This document shows, in pieces, positions 12,452 to 29,342 of a stretch of DNA of 64,000 bases. A program made the translations under genes and the position numbers. Below the pieces are notes generated by a model. It made no database searches. It saw only the letters and a list, made by a program, of their open reading frames with translations, and had not been told where the DNA came from. Every line of letters begins with the position of its first letter. Position 1 is the stretch's first letter. This DNA comes from Mastacembelus armatus (Eukaryota; Chordata; Actinopteri; Synbranchiformes; Mastacembelidae). Location of the stretch: the NCBI RefSeq assembly GCF_900324485.2, contig NC_046656.1, forward strand, positions 17,020,904-17,084,903. Direction: 5' to 3'.

Positions 12452-13843
12452 ATGGAGAAGAAACTTGCGGAGTTCAGAGCTCGACGACAGGGTGAACATG
12501 TCGTTAAAGGGGATCAGGGTCCGGGTACACAGCCCAGAGCGACTCATACGACATCGGAGCCTGAAGAGACCAGAGCCTTCAATCAGATCTCCCAAAGCGA
12601 GGTGAAATTTCACCGTGTTTATCACCAGCTGCTGATTTGTTTGTTTAATCAAGTTAAAACTTCATCGTGGTAGGTTTATATATAAGGCTCCAGCTAGACC
12701 TGAAATCGATTTGAGTCATTTCTCAAGAATGACTGGAGAAAATTTCTCTGGTTTCAGCTTCTTAAACGTGAATATTTTCTGGCTACTTTAGTTTTCTGTG
12801 TTAGTGCACTCGATGGTTTGGATGTTTAGCACACAAAAGAAGACGTGAAGATCTGGCCTGGGGTTTGGGGGAATTGGCAAACACGTGTTGGACTGAACAT
12901 ACCTGATCCAGGTAGTCAACAGTGGGTAGGGCAGGCATAGTTGGAAAACAAGCAGCAGTGGCCCTCAAGGTGATGAGATGAGATGAGTGCTTGTGTACTC
13001 TGCTCTACATGTTTACTAAAGAACTAACCCAACAGATGACTTATGAGCAAACAGTCTCTGTCTATGGGAAGGAAACCTCCCTTTATTAGAAGACACTTCC
13101 AGCAGACCAGGCTCAATTTTGGTGGCGCTCTGCCTCGAACAACTTGGGGTGAGTGGGTAGAGAAAAGAACAGCAACAATGGAAAAAAAAAACAACGAAAC
13201 ACTGCAGGTTGGTGGGGCCATCAGCAATATACAGCTCCAGGACCAGGGATACCTGCAGCAGGTACACAGAGAAAGAGAGAAAACACAACACTGTTCCTAC
13301 TCATCACCATGGATAGGATTTTAGCCAAAATACGAATGAATCCATCTACAGATTCACTCACTGCTCTGCAGTGTCACAGCACCTGCTGTAATCATTGTAC
13401 CGGTACATAATAAAGATCATCTGTGCCAAGAAAATAGGAATGAGACAGTATCTCCATTAATAACTGAATAATTCTAATAATATTTTAACTTTTTAAAGCT
13501 CCTCTTGTTTCTGCTGCAGGACCGTAGTGACTGGCTGCTGGACAGTGCTGTGGGCAGGTGGTTGGCTTCAAGACAGTTTGTCATCTCAAACGTTACTTTG
13601 CTCAAAGTGCTGCTATGGTTGGTGCTGCTTGGTCTCTTTGTTGAACTGGAGTTTGGCCTGCCTTTCTTTGTCATCTCCCTCTTCTACTGGCTTTACGAAG
13701 GACTCCGTAGTCCAGCTCCCCGGGAGCCTGGAGAACTGAGCGCTTATTCTGTCTTCAATCCAAATTGTCAGCCTCTGCTAGGGACACTTACTGCAGAGCA
13801 GCTGGAAGGAGAAATGGGTTACAAGCCTCTGGCTAGCAGATGA
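12452..13843 (+). CDS. saysd1: SAYSvFN domain-containing protein 1
   Basis: Two coding exons, 12452-12601 and 13520-13843; 157 residues against 183 in human. The N-terminus is charged (MEKKLAEFRARRQ). A long hydrophobic segment follows (LLKVLLWLVLLGLFVELEF and LPFFVISLFYWLYEG), then the defining SAYSVFN motif. The family is an ER membrane protein that recognises UFMylated stalled ribosomes at the translocon and helps clear jammed substrates. The intron carries two decayed mobile-element pieces. The gene is upstream of and collinear with bpnt1. ATTAAA near 14203 is a possible poly(A) signal. Confidence 0.95.
12855..12970. mobile_element. hAT-type MITE, decayed partial copy
   Basis: Matches the right two thirds of the 181-bp element at 10782 (ctgaacatacctgatccagg, then gggcaggcatagttggaaaa and agtggccctcaagg), but both terminal repeats are lost. 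It lies in the saysd1 intron. Confidence 0.65.
13016..13295 (+). repeat. Dispersed repeat relic in saysd1 intron
   Basis: Contains 'atgggaaggaaacctccctt', 'cagcagaccaggctcaattt' and 'cctgcagcaggtacacagag', phrases I recognise as a widespread dispersed repeat in teleost genomes. The family is not certain. The open frames over it on both strands are not genes. Confidence 0.4.
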
Positions 13844-14400
13844 TATGCTATTTACTGATTTATATCAGATAATCAATGTTCTTTTTGCTTTTCAGGATGA
13901 TTATGTTTTTTCAAGAATTTACAGTGATATAAACTTTAAACATTGACATATTTCTGTATGCCTATATAAGAAGTGGAATTGAGGCTGGGCTCCTTACAGT
14001 TTGTTTTCTATTTCTATTATAATTTGTATGAGAACACACTGTGTAAAGTAAAAAATATAAAAAAAATGCATTTTGTATGTGGCAATCTTGTATTTAGACC
14101 TCATACAAACAGAGTAATACATCATTACATCTTGGCTGTGGCATTCTTGGATTATGGCCAGAAATTAAATTATGTTGGGTAAAGTAAGAGTGAAAAATCT
14201 TGATTAAAGTTTCTTCATAACCACAAGGTCAGTGTTTCCTTTTGCTGATGTGTCTTTCCAAGCATTTTACTCAGCATTTGCTTCAGCTGTAACTGAACCC
14301 GGCGGGCGGCAGGACCCGTCGTGACGATTTGCACAGAGAGAACGTGTTTTAAAAACACAGCGAGATGTTCACCCGCCGTGTACTTCCGCATTTGCTTTAA
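13844..14400. other. saysd1 3' UTR and bpnt1 upstream DNA
   Basis: AT-rich 3' UTR to about 14210, where a gattaaag signal occurs, then a GC-richer stretch (about 14280-14450) likely holding the bpnt1 promoter. No other feature was seen. Confidence 0.5.
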
Positions 14401-14452
14401 AGCCGTCTGGCCAAGTAGGGGTTGGAAAGTACGATCCCGCTCGTACAAACCA
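14400..14452 (+). other. bpnt1: Probable 5' UTR exon of bpnt1
   Basis: GC-richer sequence ending in a consensus donor (caaacca then gtaagttt) after 14452. It is about 630 bp upstream of the acceptor before the bpnt1 start exon. The 5' end is not defined. Confidence 0.4.
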
Positions 14453-15087
14453 GTAAGTTTGGCATATCCTTGGTTTCTTAAGATTGTTTAGTCAGCAGTA
14501 CGTTTGTTTATGTGTGGTTTAAACGCATCTTTAGTTCGCATGTTTTCTTCAATGTTTTAACCAGTTAACGATGTGTGTACTGCCTTGCTAAGTTACTAGG
14601 TAACTATCTTAACTGCTCTTTGGGCCAAAGGTTTTCCTTTTCCTGCATCTGCCTAATAACTTACAACTTGGACATTTTGAGAAAACTACCCAGTAGCTGC
14701 CTGTGTGTTTTAGTAAGTGTGAATCCCATTTGACAGCCGAGCCTGTTTGACGATAGCTGGATTAATATTTCGGCTGAGCCAAGGTTAGGTGTCATGTGTT
14801 AGCTAGTCAGCTCAAGCTAACGTAATGCTGTAAAAAGCATCTCTGCTCAACTCCTGATGTTTTGGTTAGAGGAAAAGAAGCAACAGCAAATCATTTTTGT
14901 TTCGTGAAGTGTTCAGGTGAATTCAGTAACTGAGATGCCAAAAAGTAAACAGAAAATGTAAACAGCTCAGAAAGGGAAGAGTAGCCCATCACTGTGGAAA
15001 TATCTCTTCTAATACTTTATCATATAATTCATTTAACAGGCTGTAGATATATGCATTGGTGATGCTTTTCAATGTGTTCACTCAGAA

Positions 15088-18000
15088 ATGTCTGGAAGTC
15101 CTGCTCTCATCATGCGGCTGGTGGCCTCTGCTTACACTGTGGCTGATAAGGCCGGGGCCATTGTGAGGAGGGTCCTTCATAGTGGAGAACTTGGCATTGT
15201 AGAAAAGGTCAGTTCCCTAAACATTTTGTACCCAAATCAATTAGCTGAGTCTAGGATTTTGCTTAATATTTACCACAGTGAGCAGTCTGTATCCATTCAA
15301 ACACTGAGGAAAACAGTGCAGGCTTTTCAATCAGTCTGCACTTACTCTGCATTGGTGCACTCTGATAATGTAACAATAACAAACAATAATGAAGACTTGA
15401 TGTTGACTGTGATTCAAAAGTCTGCTGCTAATTCATTTCTAAAATGTAAAGGTGGAAGTCCAAGGTTGTGGGAGAATATATTAATTATCCTACATTTGGG
15501 AAGCAACAGCAAAATGCCACATATATGTAATATAAGTTCGCTGATAAACTGGTGTGATGTTTTGGGAAGTAATAACAAAGCGAACTGATAGATTCATTTA
15601 TTTTAACATTTTCTAATTGTTGCTTGTACCCCTGCACAGACAGGAGTGAATGATCTACAGACACTGGCAGACAGACTAGCACAGCAGTGTATTTGTGCTT
15701 CACTGTCCAGACACTTCCCCAAAATCACCATCATTGCAGAGGAGGTGAGTGAGTTGAGACTTCATGGTTGACTCCATGTGTTGGTCGAATGAGGTCCAAG
15801 ACATTAGACACAGATATGAAACGTTAAGATACAGTTATTATGGTGTAAGGCTTTAGACACATATTGAGGACAAGGGCTACTGATCATCTGTTATTGCTTG
15901 TTTATGCAGGACCTTCCAGCTGAAGAAGTAAGAGACGACCTCAGTGAGACTGGCCAGGCTGAGGAAGTCCTCAGCAAGACATGTCCAGCAGAATATAGTG
16001 AGCTGAAAGAGGAGGAGGTAACATCAGTAGATCCAGAAAGGAACTGTATAGCTTCAGTAACAGTAATCAGTTATTAGGTTTATAGTTTATCTATGTATAA
16101 ACATATTTTCTTTGTGTCTTGTGTCTGAATCTCAGCTAGTGGTGTGGGTTGATCCTCTTGATGGCACAAAGGAATATACTGAAGGTAGGCTCTTCAGGTG
16201 TGCTTCCTACAGAATCAGCCTCCACATGTGCCTGTGTGAAACTGTGTGTGCTGCCTACTGTAAACTTGTATATTATTTTCTGCACTGTGGGCTGAAACTT
16301 TATTGCGAATGATCCAATTCTTTGCCAAGAAACTCACTGTGCAAAAACATTTAGCACTGAATTGGCTGCACCAGTTTTTATTGAAGGCATTAAAGAACAC
16401 GTGAAAGAATATTCACATTATGGTTTGCAGCAAGTAACCAAACCGACAACCACTGTTGCCGTATAATATTTAACTAAAATTTTCACTGTGATTTTATTTA
16501 GTTCTTCTGTCTTCATATTTGGATGCAAAATACTTGTGCACCAGTTTGTTGGGTCGCTTTTTGCCTCTCACCCCTCAGAGCTTCACTGTCACTTTCACTT
16601 TTTTCATTTCTTTCTTTGTCTATCTCTGTTTCTGCTATCTGCCCCCTCTCTCTTCCTAATGACTCCAGCATCAAGGTGTCTCCAGCACCAAACTGAGGGC
16701 CAGATACCACACAAATGGTCGGGCACCTCTCCGTTTCTCAGCACTGCTCTGTGTATGGCTGACAGAAGACAACAGCAGGACACTGATTCAAAATTACCCT
16801 TTTAACGTTAATTATTCTGTACCAACAAGGTCATCATATTGACACATAACTGGCCACAGCAAATTTGTTTGCTTGGCAACTAAAGTTGCACAAAGCGTTT
16901 AGGTTTAAGTGGCTAACACCATAGCTAACATCCAGCTCTCTTCTGACTTCAGGGCTTCTGGATAATGTGACAGTGCTTATTGGTATTGCATACGGAGGCA
17001 AAGCTATCGCAGGTGTCATCAACCAGCCTTTTTACAACTACCAGGTACAAACCAAACAGAAAGATATCTTACAGCTGTGTCTTTAAATTTGCTACTCTGG
17101 GTAATTCAGACTTGCTCCTTGTCAGCTGGGAGAAGGAGCAGCTTTAGGAAGAACCATATGGGGAATGGTGGGTTTGGGCACCTTTGGATTTCAGCTTCAA
17201 GAAGCTCCAGCTGATAGGCGCATCATCACCACCACCCGTTCCCATAGCAACAAGGTGGTAACAGACTGCGTGCAAGCCATGGAGCCTCATGAAGTTATAA
17301 GAGTGGGTGGTGCTGGAAACAAGGTGAGACAATCATAAAGTTTTAACATTGTGCTTGTAAAAAAATGGACTGTAGTTCTCCTGATCAGACAAAAGCTTGT
17401 CGTGTATGTACATAAAATAATATACATCATTTCTAATCCTGAGCTTTGATGACTGAAATCTCATAATCACACTTTGAGCTTTTATTACTACTAACATTTA
17501 ACATTAGGGTGCTTTGACAGCTTTAGTTTGTGCTAAAACAACATGAACTTTGTCCTCTCTTGTGCCCTTAAGCATTTTCCTGTTGTGTCACTAAACAGTA
17601 CAATAAAATTGCTGCCAAATCGTACCCATACAAAGTAAAATGCAGTATAAAGACTGTGGATCCAGCAGGGCAGTATGTCCTAGAATTATATCATATTCTT
17701 AGTAATTTCTTAGACTGTTTCTGATGTTATCATTCACTCAGTTCATCCAGCCTGCACTCAGATAGCAGTAGGAAATTGATAGATGAAATAAAAGTGATTT
17801 TTTTTTTTTAAAGACCTTGTACATTTTTGCCAGAAGATTTGCCAGGAAACTAACAAATACTTTGTTTTTTAAAATGATGAAGTCTAAAATGTTATTCTGT
17901 TAAGGTCTCATTGCACAGTGAATGATTGACCAAAAAAAAAGATATATTATCAGTAATCCTAACAGCACACCAAGCAAAGAGCATATTGAAGTGTAAAGAT

Positions 18001-18495
18001 TTACTGTTTATTGTATTATCTTTCTGCAGATTATTCAGCTTGTTGAGGGGAAAGCTTCTGCTTATGCCTTTGCTAGTCCAGGTTGCAAGAAGTGGGACAC
18101 GTGCGCTCCTGAAGCCATTCTGCATGCTGTGGGAGGTAAAACACATTCATTCCATCTTAGTATACTGGGACCATTCAAATACAAAAATGCCCTCATGGAC
18201 AAACTTTTTATTTAAAATAAACAAGTAGTATATTTTATTGAGGTGCCTGTAGGCTAAGATTTAGGCTTTACAGTTGGTTTTTTTTAATGCATTTCTAAAA
18301 TGTTTTGTGACAATTTCATTTATACTTTTTTTTTCTTTTGCAGGTAAACTGACTGACATGCATGGCAATGCATATCGCTATGACGCTAATGTAAAGCACA
18401 TGAATTCTGCAGGGGTTCTTGCTACACTACGCAACCACGAGTACTATGCCAGCAGAGTTCCACAATCAGTGCTGCATGCCCTGAAGTCAGATTGA
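15088..18495 (+). CDS. bpnt1: 3'(2'),5'-bisphosphate nucleotidase 1
   Basis: Coding exons: 15088-15207, 15640-15744, 15910-16017, 16136-16184, 16953-17044, 17126-17323, 18030-18135, 18344-18495; 309 residues (human 308). The cytosolic enzyme removes the 3' phosphate of PAP, the by-product of sulfation, and also acts on inositol 1,4-bisphosphate. It is magnesium-dependent and inhibited by lithium. The lithium-sensitive phosphatase signature is complete: Glu74-Glu75 (IIAEE), [14 protein letters not shown] with Asp117 and Asp120, and [12 protein letters not shown] with Asp247. All exons keep phase and the acceptor before the ATG (ctcag, 15081-15085) is clear, so the model is firm. Its 3' end converges on ppp1cb. 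Confidence 0.97.
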
Positions 18496-20560
18496 GGTCT
18501 GTCTAAACCAGAACACACTACTGTTCCTCTGAAGTGTAGAGAAATCAACACATAAAATTTATGCTATCTAAGCTATGTATTTCCTGGACATGTGTCAAAA
18601 AAACTATTTTGTACTTTTTACTTCCTTAAACATTGACTTCTATATCACAGTTTTACGATGTAAAGGGTTGTTTGTAAAGCAATGTATAAATGCATAATTT
18701 ATTCCAGTCCCATGGTTGGACATGGTGATGTTGAAGTCTGAGACTGACAGTGAATTACTACCTTGGCTAATTCAGCAGCACTTAACACTTTATTAACCAG
18801 AAGGAAATTGAGACCAGGTTCAACAGTGCTTTCATTTATTTCAATCATTTGGAACAAACTCATACAAATCTCAAACCAGCGTAACATAGTGTCCAACTTG
18901 AAGACCAATACATTTACAAGGCAAAAGGCAAGTTTTAAAGAAATAAAAACACGTAGGTTAAATGTTCATTAGTGAGCTGGATATGATTTACTGTAGTCAA
19001 CCACTAAGTTGGAATAATAATATAATGCCAACTCTAAACAATGGCTCCATCTTGATGATTTTGACCTTATAACAGTGTCATGTGATGTTTAACAGTGTTC
19101 AGTGTGAGAGACCAACATCTAATGAAGAAGAAACTCTCAATTTAAAAATAAATCAACTAGTTATTTTTAATCCTGCACTGTTTGTCAGTTTTTTTTCTTT
19201 GCCTTTTTCTCTTGAATCCACTGTTATTTTTCTACATAGTCTATACTTACCAGACTAAAGGACACAAACTCAAAGCGATTGCTGATGTTTTGCACATACA
19301 CTGGATATACATCTGAAAATCCAAAAAATGAAACTTTTGCGCTATTGCATTACTGTTTTTCCCCATTTCAACCACAAACTCACCTTCAGTGACGTGACAG
19401 GTAAAAAAGGTTCAGATGTACAGAATCTACTGTATATGAATGCCCTAGTAAATGTACAGCAAGAATTCGCTGTGTTTATTTATTTATTTTTTTCAGTTCA
19501 ACAGGCTTTAATGGCCTTTACAAAAGATTTTGCTTGTGTGTAGCAAGATTTCGAGTGATATTTATTGCACTTTTATTTTTAAAATCTCAGGATTTTATTG
19601 ATATCTCCATATGGAGGAATAACATTCTTGAGTCGAAGGTAAAGTCATGGCAATGCCAACAGGCAATTCTATAAGGAAAATTTTGACATTTTTGGAAATA
19701 CTCTTAATCACCTTTGAAAGACTTAGATGAGAAAAATGCAACTTTCATATCTGTAGGTAAAAACATTAGCTAGTCTAGTTCTGTTCACAGGTTACAAAAA
19801 CAGTGAATGCCAAAGTATTTTATAGGTTGTATCTTGTCTGCTTACATGAAAAGACATGTGCTGGCCTATTTCTTGACTGGATCCAGTAACTCTTTGGACT
19901 GGATGCTGGACATTGAGTCCTTGTCAAGATATAGTCTAAAAGTTAATACTCATAAAATGTAGATTTACCTTTTTCACACTTTGAACTCCTTATTTAAATC
20001 TTGGTGAGAAAGGAAATAAATATATTTCCTAAAATGTCAAACCCTTGGTTTAATCAGTGTACTGCTTCAGCCAATCTCAGAAGGTGGTGATTAGGCAAAT
20101 TACATGCACATTAGACAAATGAAAAGAGACAGGAAAAATCTGATCCTGTCGTGGTTGGGACATTCTGTAGATTTTACACTGACTCAGGTAAAGAACCCAT
20201 CTCAGTCTCACAAGCTTACATGCATTTACAAAAAATCACAATGGAAATTGTTAGTCTGAAGGCAGAGAAGCATATTTTCTTAACATCTCACCCATTCTAC
20301 AAGAGATTGGTTTTAATATTGCTAAATGGACTGAATAGTAAGTAGTGAGGGCTGAGTTAATACATACCATGACCTAAAAAAATTGAAAAATACCACTCAC
20401 GTGTTCATAAAAATACCCACAGAACAAGCAAAAATCACTCCTGGAGTTTCTGTTTACACATGAATAAGCTGACTGAGAGAAGGCTAGAGTGTGAGGCAGC
20501 CAGCAGGGATGTGGGCCAGAGATTAGCCAGGAGAGGAGCAGGAGAGTCAGGGCCAGCCGC
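18496..20560. other. Convergent 3' UTRs of bpnt1 and ppp1cb
   Basis: No further coding sequence was seen. AATAAA on the plus strand at 18942-18947 (bpnt1) lies beyond a reverse-strand AATAAA at 18789-18794 (a possible distal ppp1cb site). If both are used, the two mRNAs overlap by about 150 bp. A long 3' UTR of ~1.7 kb is plausible for ppp1cb. Confidence 0.45.
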
Positions 20561-24393
<3,833 letters not shown>

Positions 24394-25302
24394 GTTTCTG
24401 CTACTTACACAGCCTGGGTACCGGGAGATATTACCCTGAGTGTTGACTTGTAGGCTGAAAGACAAGCATCATGCATACAGGCAGTTGTACATACTCATCA
24501 TCCAAGATAATGTAGGTGGTGGAAATGTAACTAAGTACATTTACTCAAGTACTGGAATATTGTTTTGACGTAGGTTATTTTTTGAAATTAGGCTTCTTCT
24601 CTTTGTACCCCACCTAACGCTACATGATCATAGCCATAACTTTTGAGAAGAGCAGTCATGGGGAAAAAAATTACAGTAAGTCAGGAATTACTTAATATGC
24701 ACATACTTAAAGATAAGAAAATACGTTTAAAAAATAAAAGCTTTATTGGAAAATTAAAATTAAGTCAGATTTCCATGAATTATAATTTATAGGGATATGC
24801 TCAGCAAAGAAAGCAAAAAAGAACGTTAACGCTAAGTCTATGAGGTGGTTTAAAATGCTATGTCCTTCATATGACTTAAATATATCATAGCATTTTTATT
24901 TCATAAAAAATAAATACTAGTAAAGAGAAACGTACAGATGTATGGATTTGCTAACATCAAATCACTCAAACATGGATTATTTTACACAGGACATGACAAA
25001 TACTTCCAAATATTTTTCTGGATTTTTTTTTTTTTTTTTTGGAGTGAGTTCCATCTCCTCACACTGACGCCCCTTAAGTAAAACTGAACCGCTGCTCCCA
25101 CTATGCAACGTCAGACAAGTTGACTGTTCCCTGCTTGTCCAATGTAAAACAGTAAACAGCTGGTGAAGAAAACCAAACATTGCAAATCATCCATCCATCA
25201 TTTTGATAGGAGTGTTTCTTTGGAATCTACTCTCTACCCTCCAGTGTTCAAACAATGTCATGATGCAGCTCCAAGGTTTAAATATACTTGAGTACAACAG
25301 CA
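24394..25302. other. ppp1cb promoter region and plb1 3' UTR
   Basis: The 910 bp between the ppp1cb start and the plb1 stop. The part next to 24393 is GC-richer and probably contains the ppp1cb promoter. A reverse-strand AATAAA near 24742 could end plb1. A poly(T) run lies at 25023-25040. No coding sequence was seen. Confidence 0.5.
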
Positions 25303-28300
25303 TTAAAAAACTGTTCCTCTCATTTCTATTGCTCTCTTTGCTTTGTTTTTTGTACACTGACTGCAGGAGAGAATTACTAAGGTGACTGTAATGCCAGCCA
25401 GTGAACTGATGATTCCCACAGCCACTGGCACCCATACAGGCATGGAGGAGGAACACAAAGGCAGAGGGATGGTTGGTGAAGGGCTGGGGCTGCTGGTTGT
25501 GTTGGTGTATGGAGCCGTCGTGGTGATGGTTACAGGTGGACTTGGGAGGCTGTTGATCTTAGTGAAGATGAAAGGATTTGCCTTTGAGAAGGAAAATAAA
25601 AGGAAAGGTAAGAAATGTATTTATTATTATTATTATTTATGTATTTAGATTATTTATTTCACACTTTTTGTATTTTGTATTGAGTACATTGGAACTCCAT
25701 AAAAGTGGGGTCTAGTTGAGTGATAAAATAATAGAATGAGCTGTGAGCAGGGGTATTACTCTCCAGAAGCCAGAAATCACCACACGTACCACAGAGGGAC
25801 AGTGAATCTTGGAGCGATCATATGTGAAGTTGTTGTAGGCTTGTTTCCTGTTTACAGGCTCCAACTGTTAAAAAAAAGTGTCAAACAGAAAAAACTGACT
25901 GTTCACACTGCTTACTACTGCTGAGAGTGAAACAAGGAGGGAGATACCAGGTATCAGTGGGGTAATGTTCATGAAGGCAGGCTTAGTGAAGTCAGATCAC
26001 ATCTGTGTTATCATCAATAGAGAAATGAATGGAGGGTCATATAGAGGTTATCTTTTTCAGGTGAATGGTTGTAGGTTTTATTGTTTCAGGAAAATGTAAA
26101 CGTGGCATTTATTTTCTGTAAGAAAGTAAAAACAATGGCTGAGTTTATTTCCATAACTATGTTAGACAACAAACACAAACATATATGACTGATTAACACA
26201 GAATGCATGATGTTTTCTGTGCTGTGATGTTTGCTCCATGCTGACATGGGTTAAAATTGAGATGATTCTTCACACTGGGTTTTTTGATTTTCAGAGGACT
26301 GGATCTCAGACAGAGGAGAGCCTCCATTACTCACCATGTTATTCCAGAGAGCAATGGCCATCTCAGCATGGGCCCGCTCACTGAAGTGGAAGCAGTCAAC
26401 AGAGAAGAAACTGGGGTCGGCCTCGCCCATCTGGTGAAAAGGTCAGATTTTCAGCAAGGGTGCATTCGATTTTTTTGTGTGTGTATCATTCTTGTGATGT
26501 ATTCTCTCTGTAACCTACTCCAATATAAGGGATAAAGAAATTTTGTAAAAAGGGTTGAAGGACAACAGCAAAGTCATCTTTTCCATCATAGCGATCCCCA
26601 TTAATGAGATGCTGGATTTCAGCCTAAGAAATAAAACAAAGCAAAATGGAGAAATTAGAGAAATTACAGAGATAGCCCCTTCCAAAATTTTACATGAATA
26701 TATATTTAGAAAAGCCTTTACCTGGTATTGTTGGTTTATTCGTTGTATCTCCACAAGTTCTGGGGTGTTTTCATCTGGGTTTATAACACATGGACAGCTG
26801 ATCCTGAAAAAAACCAAATTCCTGTTAATTTTCTTGTGAGCAGCTAATCTCTAGAGGAATCAAGACAATAAATTAGTTTTAGTGTAAGTGTAAATAGTTC
26901 AAAGATATTCTAACTTCTAGAAATGCACAGATGTCACCACTGAAAGAAATGATCTTAGACACTTTGTATTTTATGCAGCATTTGAGAAGCCCATAAAACA
27001 GACCTATAAACAAGCTAAATTTATACAAAACAAACCTCCGAAGTAGTGAACAGCCCAGAGTGTTCCTCTTAACTTTTTTCAATACATCTATCTGAAGGTT
27101 CACCACAACATTAACCAAGAGCCTCGGTACCTATAGACATAGGGAGAAGAGGGAAAAATAACTCCTACTTATGCTCACATAGACGAGAGATTACATTAAT
27201 TTTAATGTAATTAATTTAACTCACTTCTTCGTATAGCATGTCCAAACTGAGCATAAGATTGTGACTGTAATTCTTGGGTGACAGATTGTTCTGCAGAAAC
27301 GTATCAAGCACATTTGATTAGAGTTCCATAACATACAGAAATATGTTATCTGTGTACAGTACATGCTGTTTAAAGAATGCTTACTTGGTCAAGGCAATAA
27401 CTGCAAAGATCATTTGTCCCCACAAATATTGTAAGAAGTTTCCAGTCTTTTTCAAAATTGATATCCTGTGTAATATTTGTACCGAACATAAGCATGAAAG
27501 GAAAATAGATGATTAGCGTCAAGCATACAGAAAATTACAAATGGTACTCATGTTTTTGAAAGTTTCACCTTATTTTCTCTCATGGCCTTGACGAGAGCTT
27601 GCACTTGTACTGGGATCTCTCTGTAACAGAACAAATCCAGGGGCAAGGAATTAAAGAGTGTTTTACTCAGGTGAAGAAACTAAAAGAAACATGCACATAC
27701 AAGGTTTTAGCTCTAGGTACAGCCATGTTGAAACCCTTCTGCCTCGAGCCCTGACCAGTGGAGAAGCCCTTCAAAGAGGGGTTGAACTTCTTCAAGATGT
27801 CTGAGGAGATAAATAAAACAGAATCTAGAAAAAAAACTGAGAAGCAGTGAGCTACATGTCCCTGGGTTAAAAAAGTATATGATTACAATATTCTCCTGTT
27901 ACAATACATCTGCTACATGTCTATGTGTGAGAGCCAGTGTTTATAGGAACTCACAAATATGTATATCAGAGAAAGTATCAGCAGACATTGCACCTCATAC
28001 ATGCCTCTGGATCACTGATGAATTTTCTTCATAATTCAGAGAAAATTCCAAATGCAAAAAGCTGATAAATTTTACAATTTGTTTTAAATCACTCACATTT
28101 GCCATTTAAGAATGAATCTGCTCATTTGAGTGGCTCTTGCATGAGGCCTGTTATTTAGAAAATGTTCCAGATTAAAGTTTGAAATAACTATTAGATTCCA
28201 GCACTTCTTTTGAATCAGATTGCTCATGCTGAAACCAGCATCTAATAACTCATACTGATGCTAAAAATAATGCTCATCTGAGAATACAAAGGCACACTGT

Positions 28301-29342
28301 TAGCATTATGTGAAAGTGATTGTTATTTCAGTCGGATATAATGACAGATTATTTATTTACCAATAAATGGCATACTTACTTGGTAGTGTTGTGACGGTCT
28401 CAAGAGTCTTATCCCCCCCAATGCTGCAAAAAATTTAAACATTAGTGTCATTTGTAGAATGTGACAGTTAATGTGAAGCTTATTAGATGTCATACCTCCA
28501 TGAAACTCCTTTATACTCCTTATTGAGGTCCAACAGGTTCTTTGCTTTTGCACCACTGCCTGCCTGTGAGTAGAGAACAACGAACGACAGATACTGATAA
28601 ATAAAGTGACATCAGCCTTTTTTGAAGGTGTTTTGAAAAGTGAAACTTTTCAGTGAAGACAGTGAGACACAAAGATAATTCTTACATCAAAGACCAAACA
28701 CCAGAACATAAAAGAAATGATCCTCACAGGTGATAGCTGTGGCTGATAATAAACTGATTAAAGAGTTCATAGTTCAGTGACACCAAATAACTGATATCAA
28801 CTGGTTCAACGTTGGTGTTAAATGTTGCCTGTCAGTGTGTATGCCATTTTATGTTAAAAAGAAAAAGTGCACTTACTGTTAAAGAGTCTCCCAGTGCTGC
28901 CACCACCTTAATGTCTGCTGGTCTCAGCTTGTGAACTGAAGACAAAAAGATATAAAAGAGAGTCAACCTATTATCAAGATAATTGTAAACACCATCCCTA
29001 TGTAATGGAATAGTTAGCATTTCACCAGATTCTCATTTCAGAATTTGGAACTCTGCTGTTTAAAGCCACTGTCACCCATTGAAACATGTTTTTGATTATA
29101 GCATCTGTTAAAATATCCTGATGGCACGAGCATTTATTTGTGGAAAACTGAGACCGTTTTGATGGTGTGCATAGTGTAATAGATAAATAAAAAAAGAGAT
29201 TAAGACATGGATAGATAAAAGAAGACATGTAATGTCATATTGACTGTCTGATGATAACGAAGAGATAATTGTCTGTCTCACTTGAAGTTGGTACAGTGTC
29301 AGATGGAGCAAGGTCCACACAGGTGAAGTCACTTCCCCAGTT
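25303..29342 (-). other. plb1: plb1 exons for repeat III, stalk and membrane anchor
   Basis: Exons: 29342-29282, 28935-28877, 28563-28496, 28423-28380, 27800-27701, 27620-27569, 27465-27385, 27290-27225, 27130-27036, 26803-26722, 26623-26519, 26430-26335, 25864-25790, 25581-25303. Most lengths equal those of repeat II (61, 59, 44, 52, 81, 66, 82, 105, 96). The 279-bp last exon carries the Thr/Ser/Pro stalk, one transmembrane helix and the cytoplasmic tail ending in TAA at 25303-25305. Block II reads NMAVPRA and block III FVGTND. Confidence 0.9.

Noticed and set aside
15208-15588. Continuation of the first bpnt1 frame
   Set aside because: It reads through a clear GTCAGT donor into intron sequence; the next exon at 15640 continues the enzyme.
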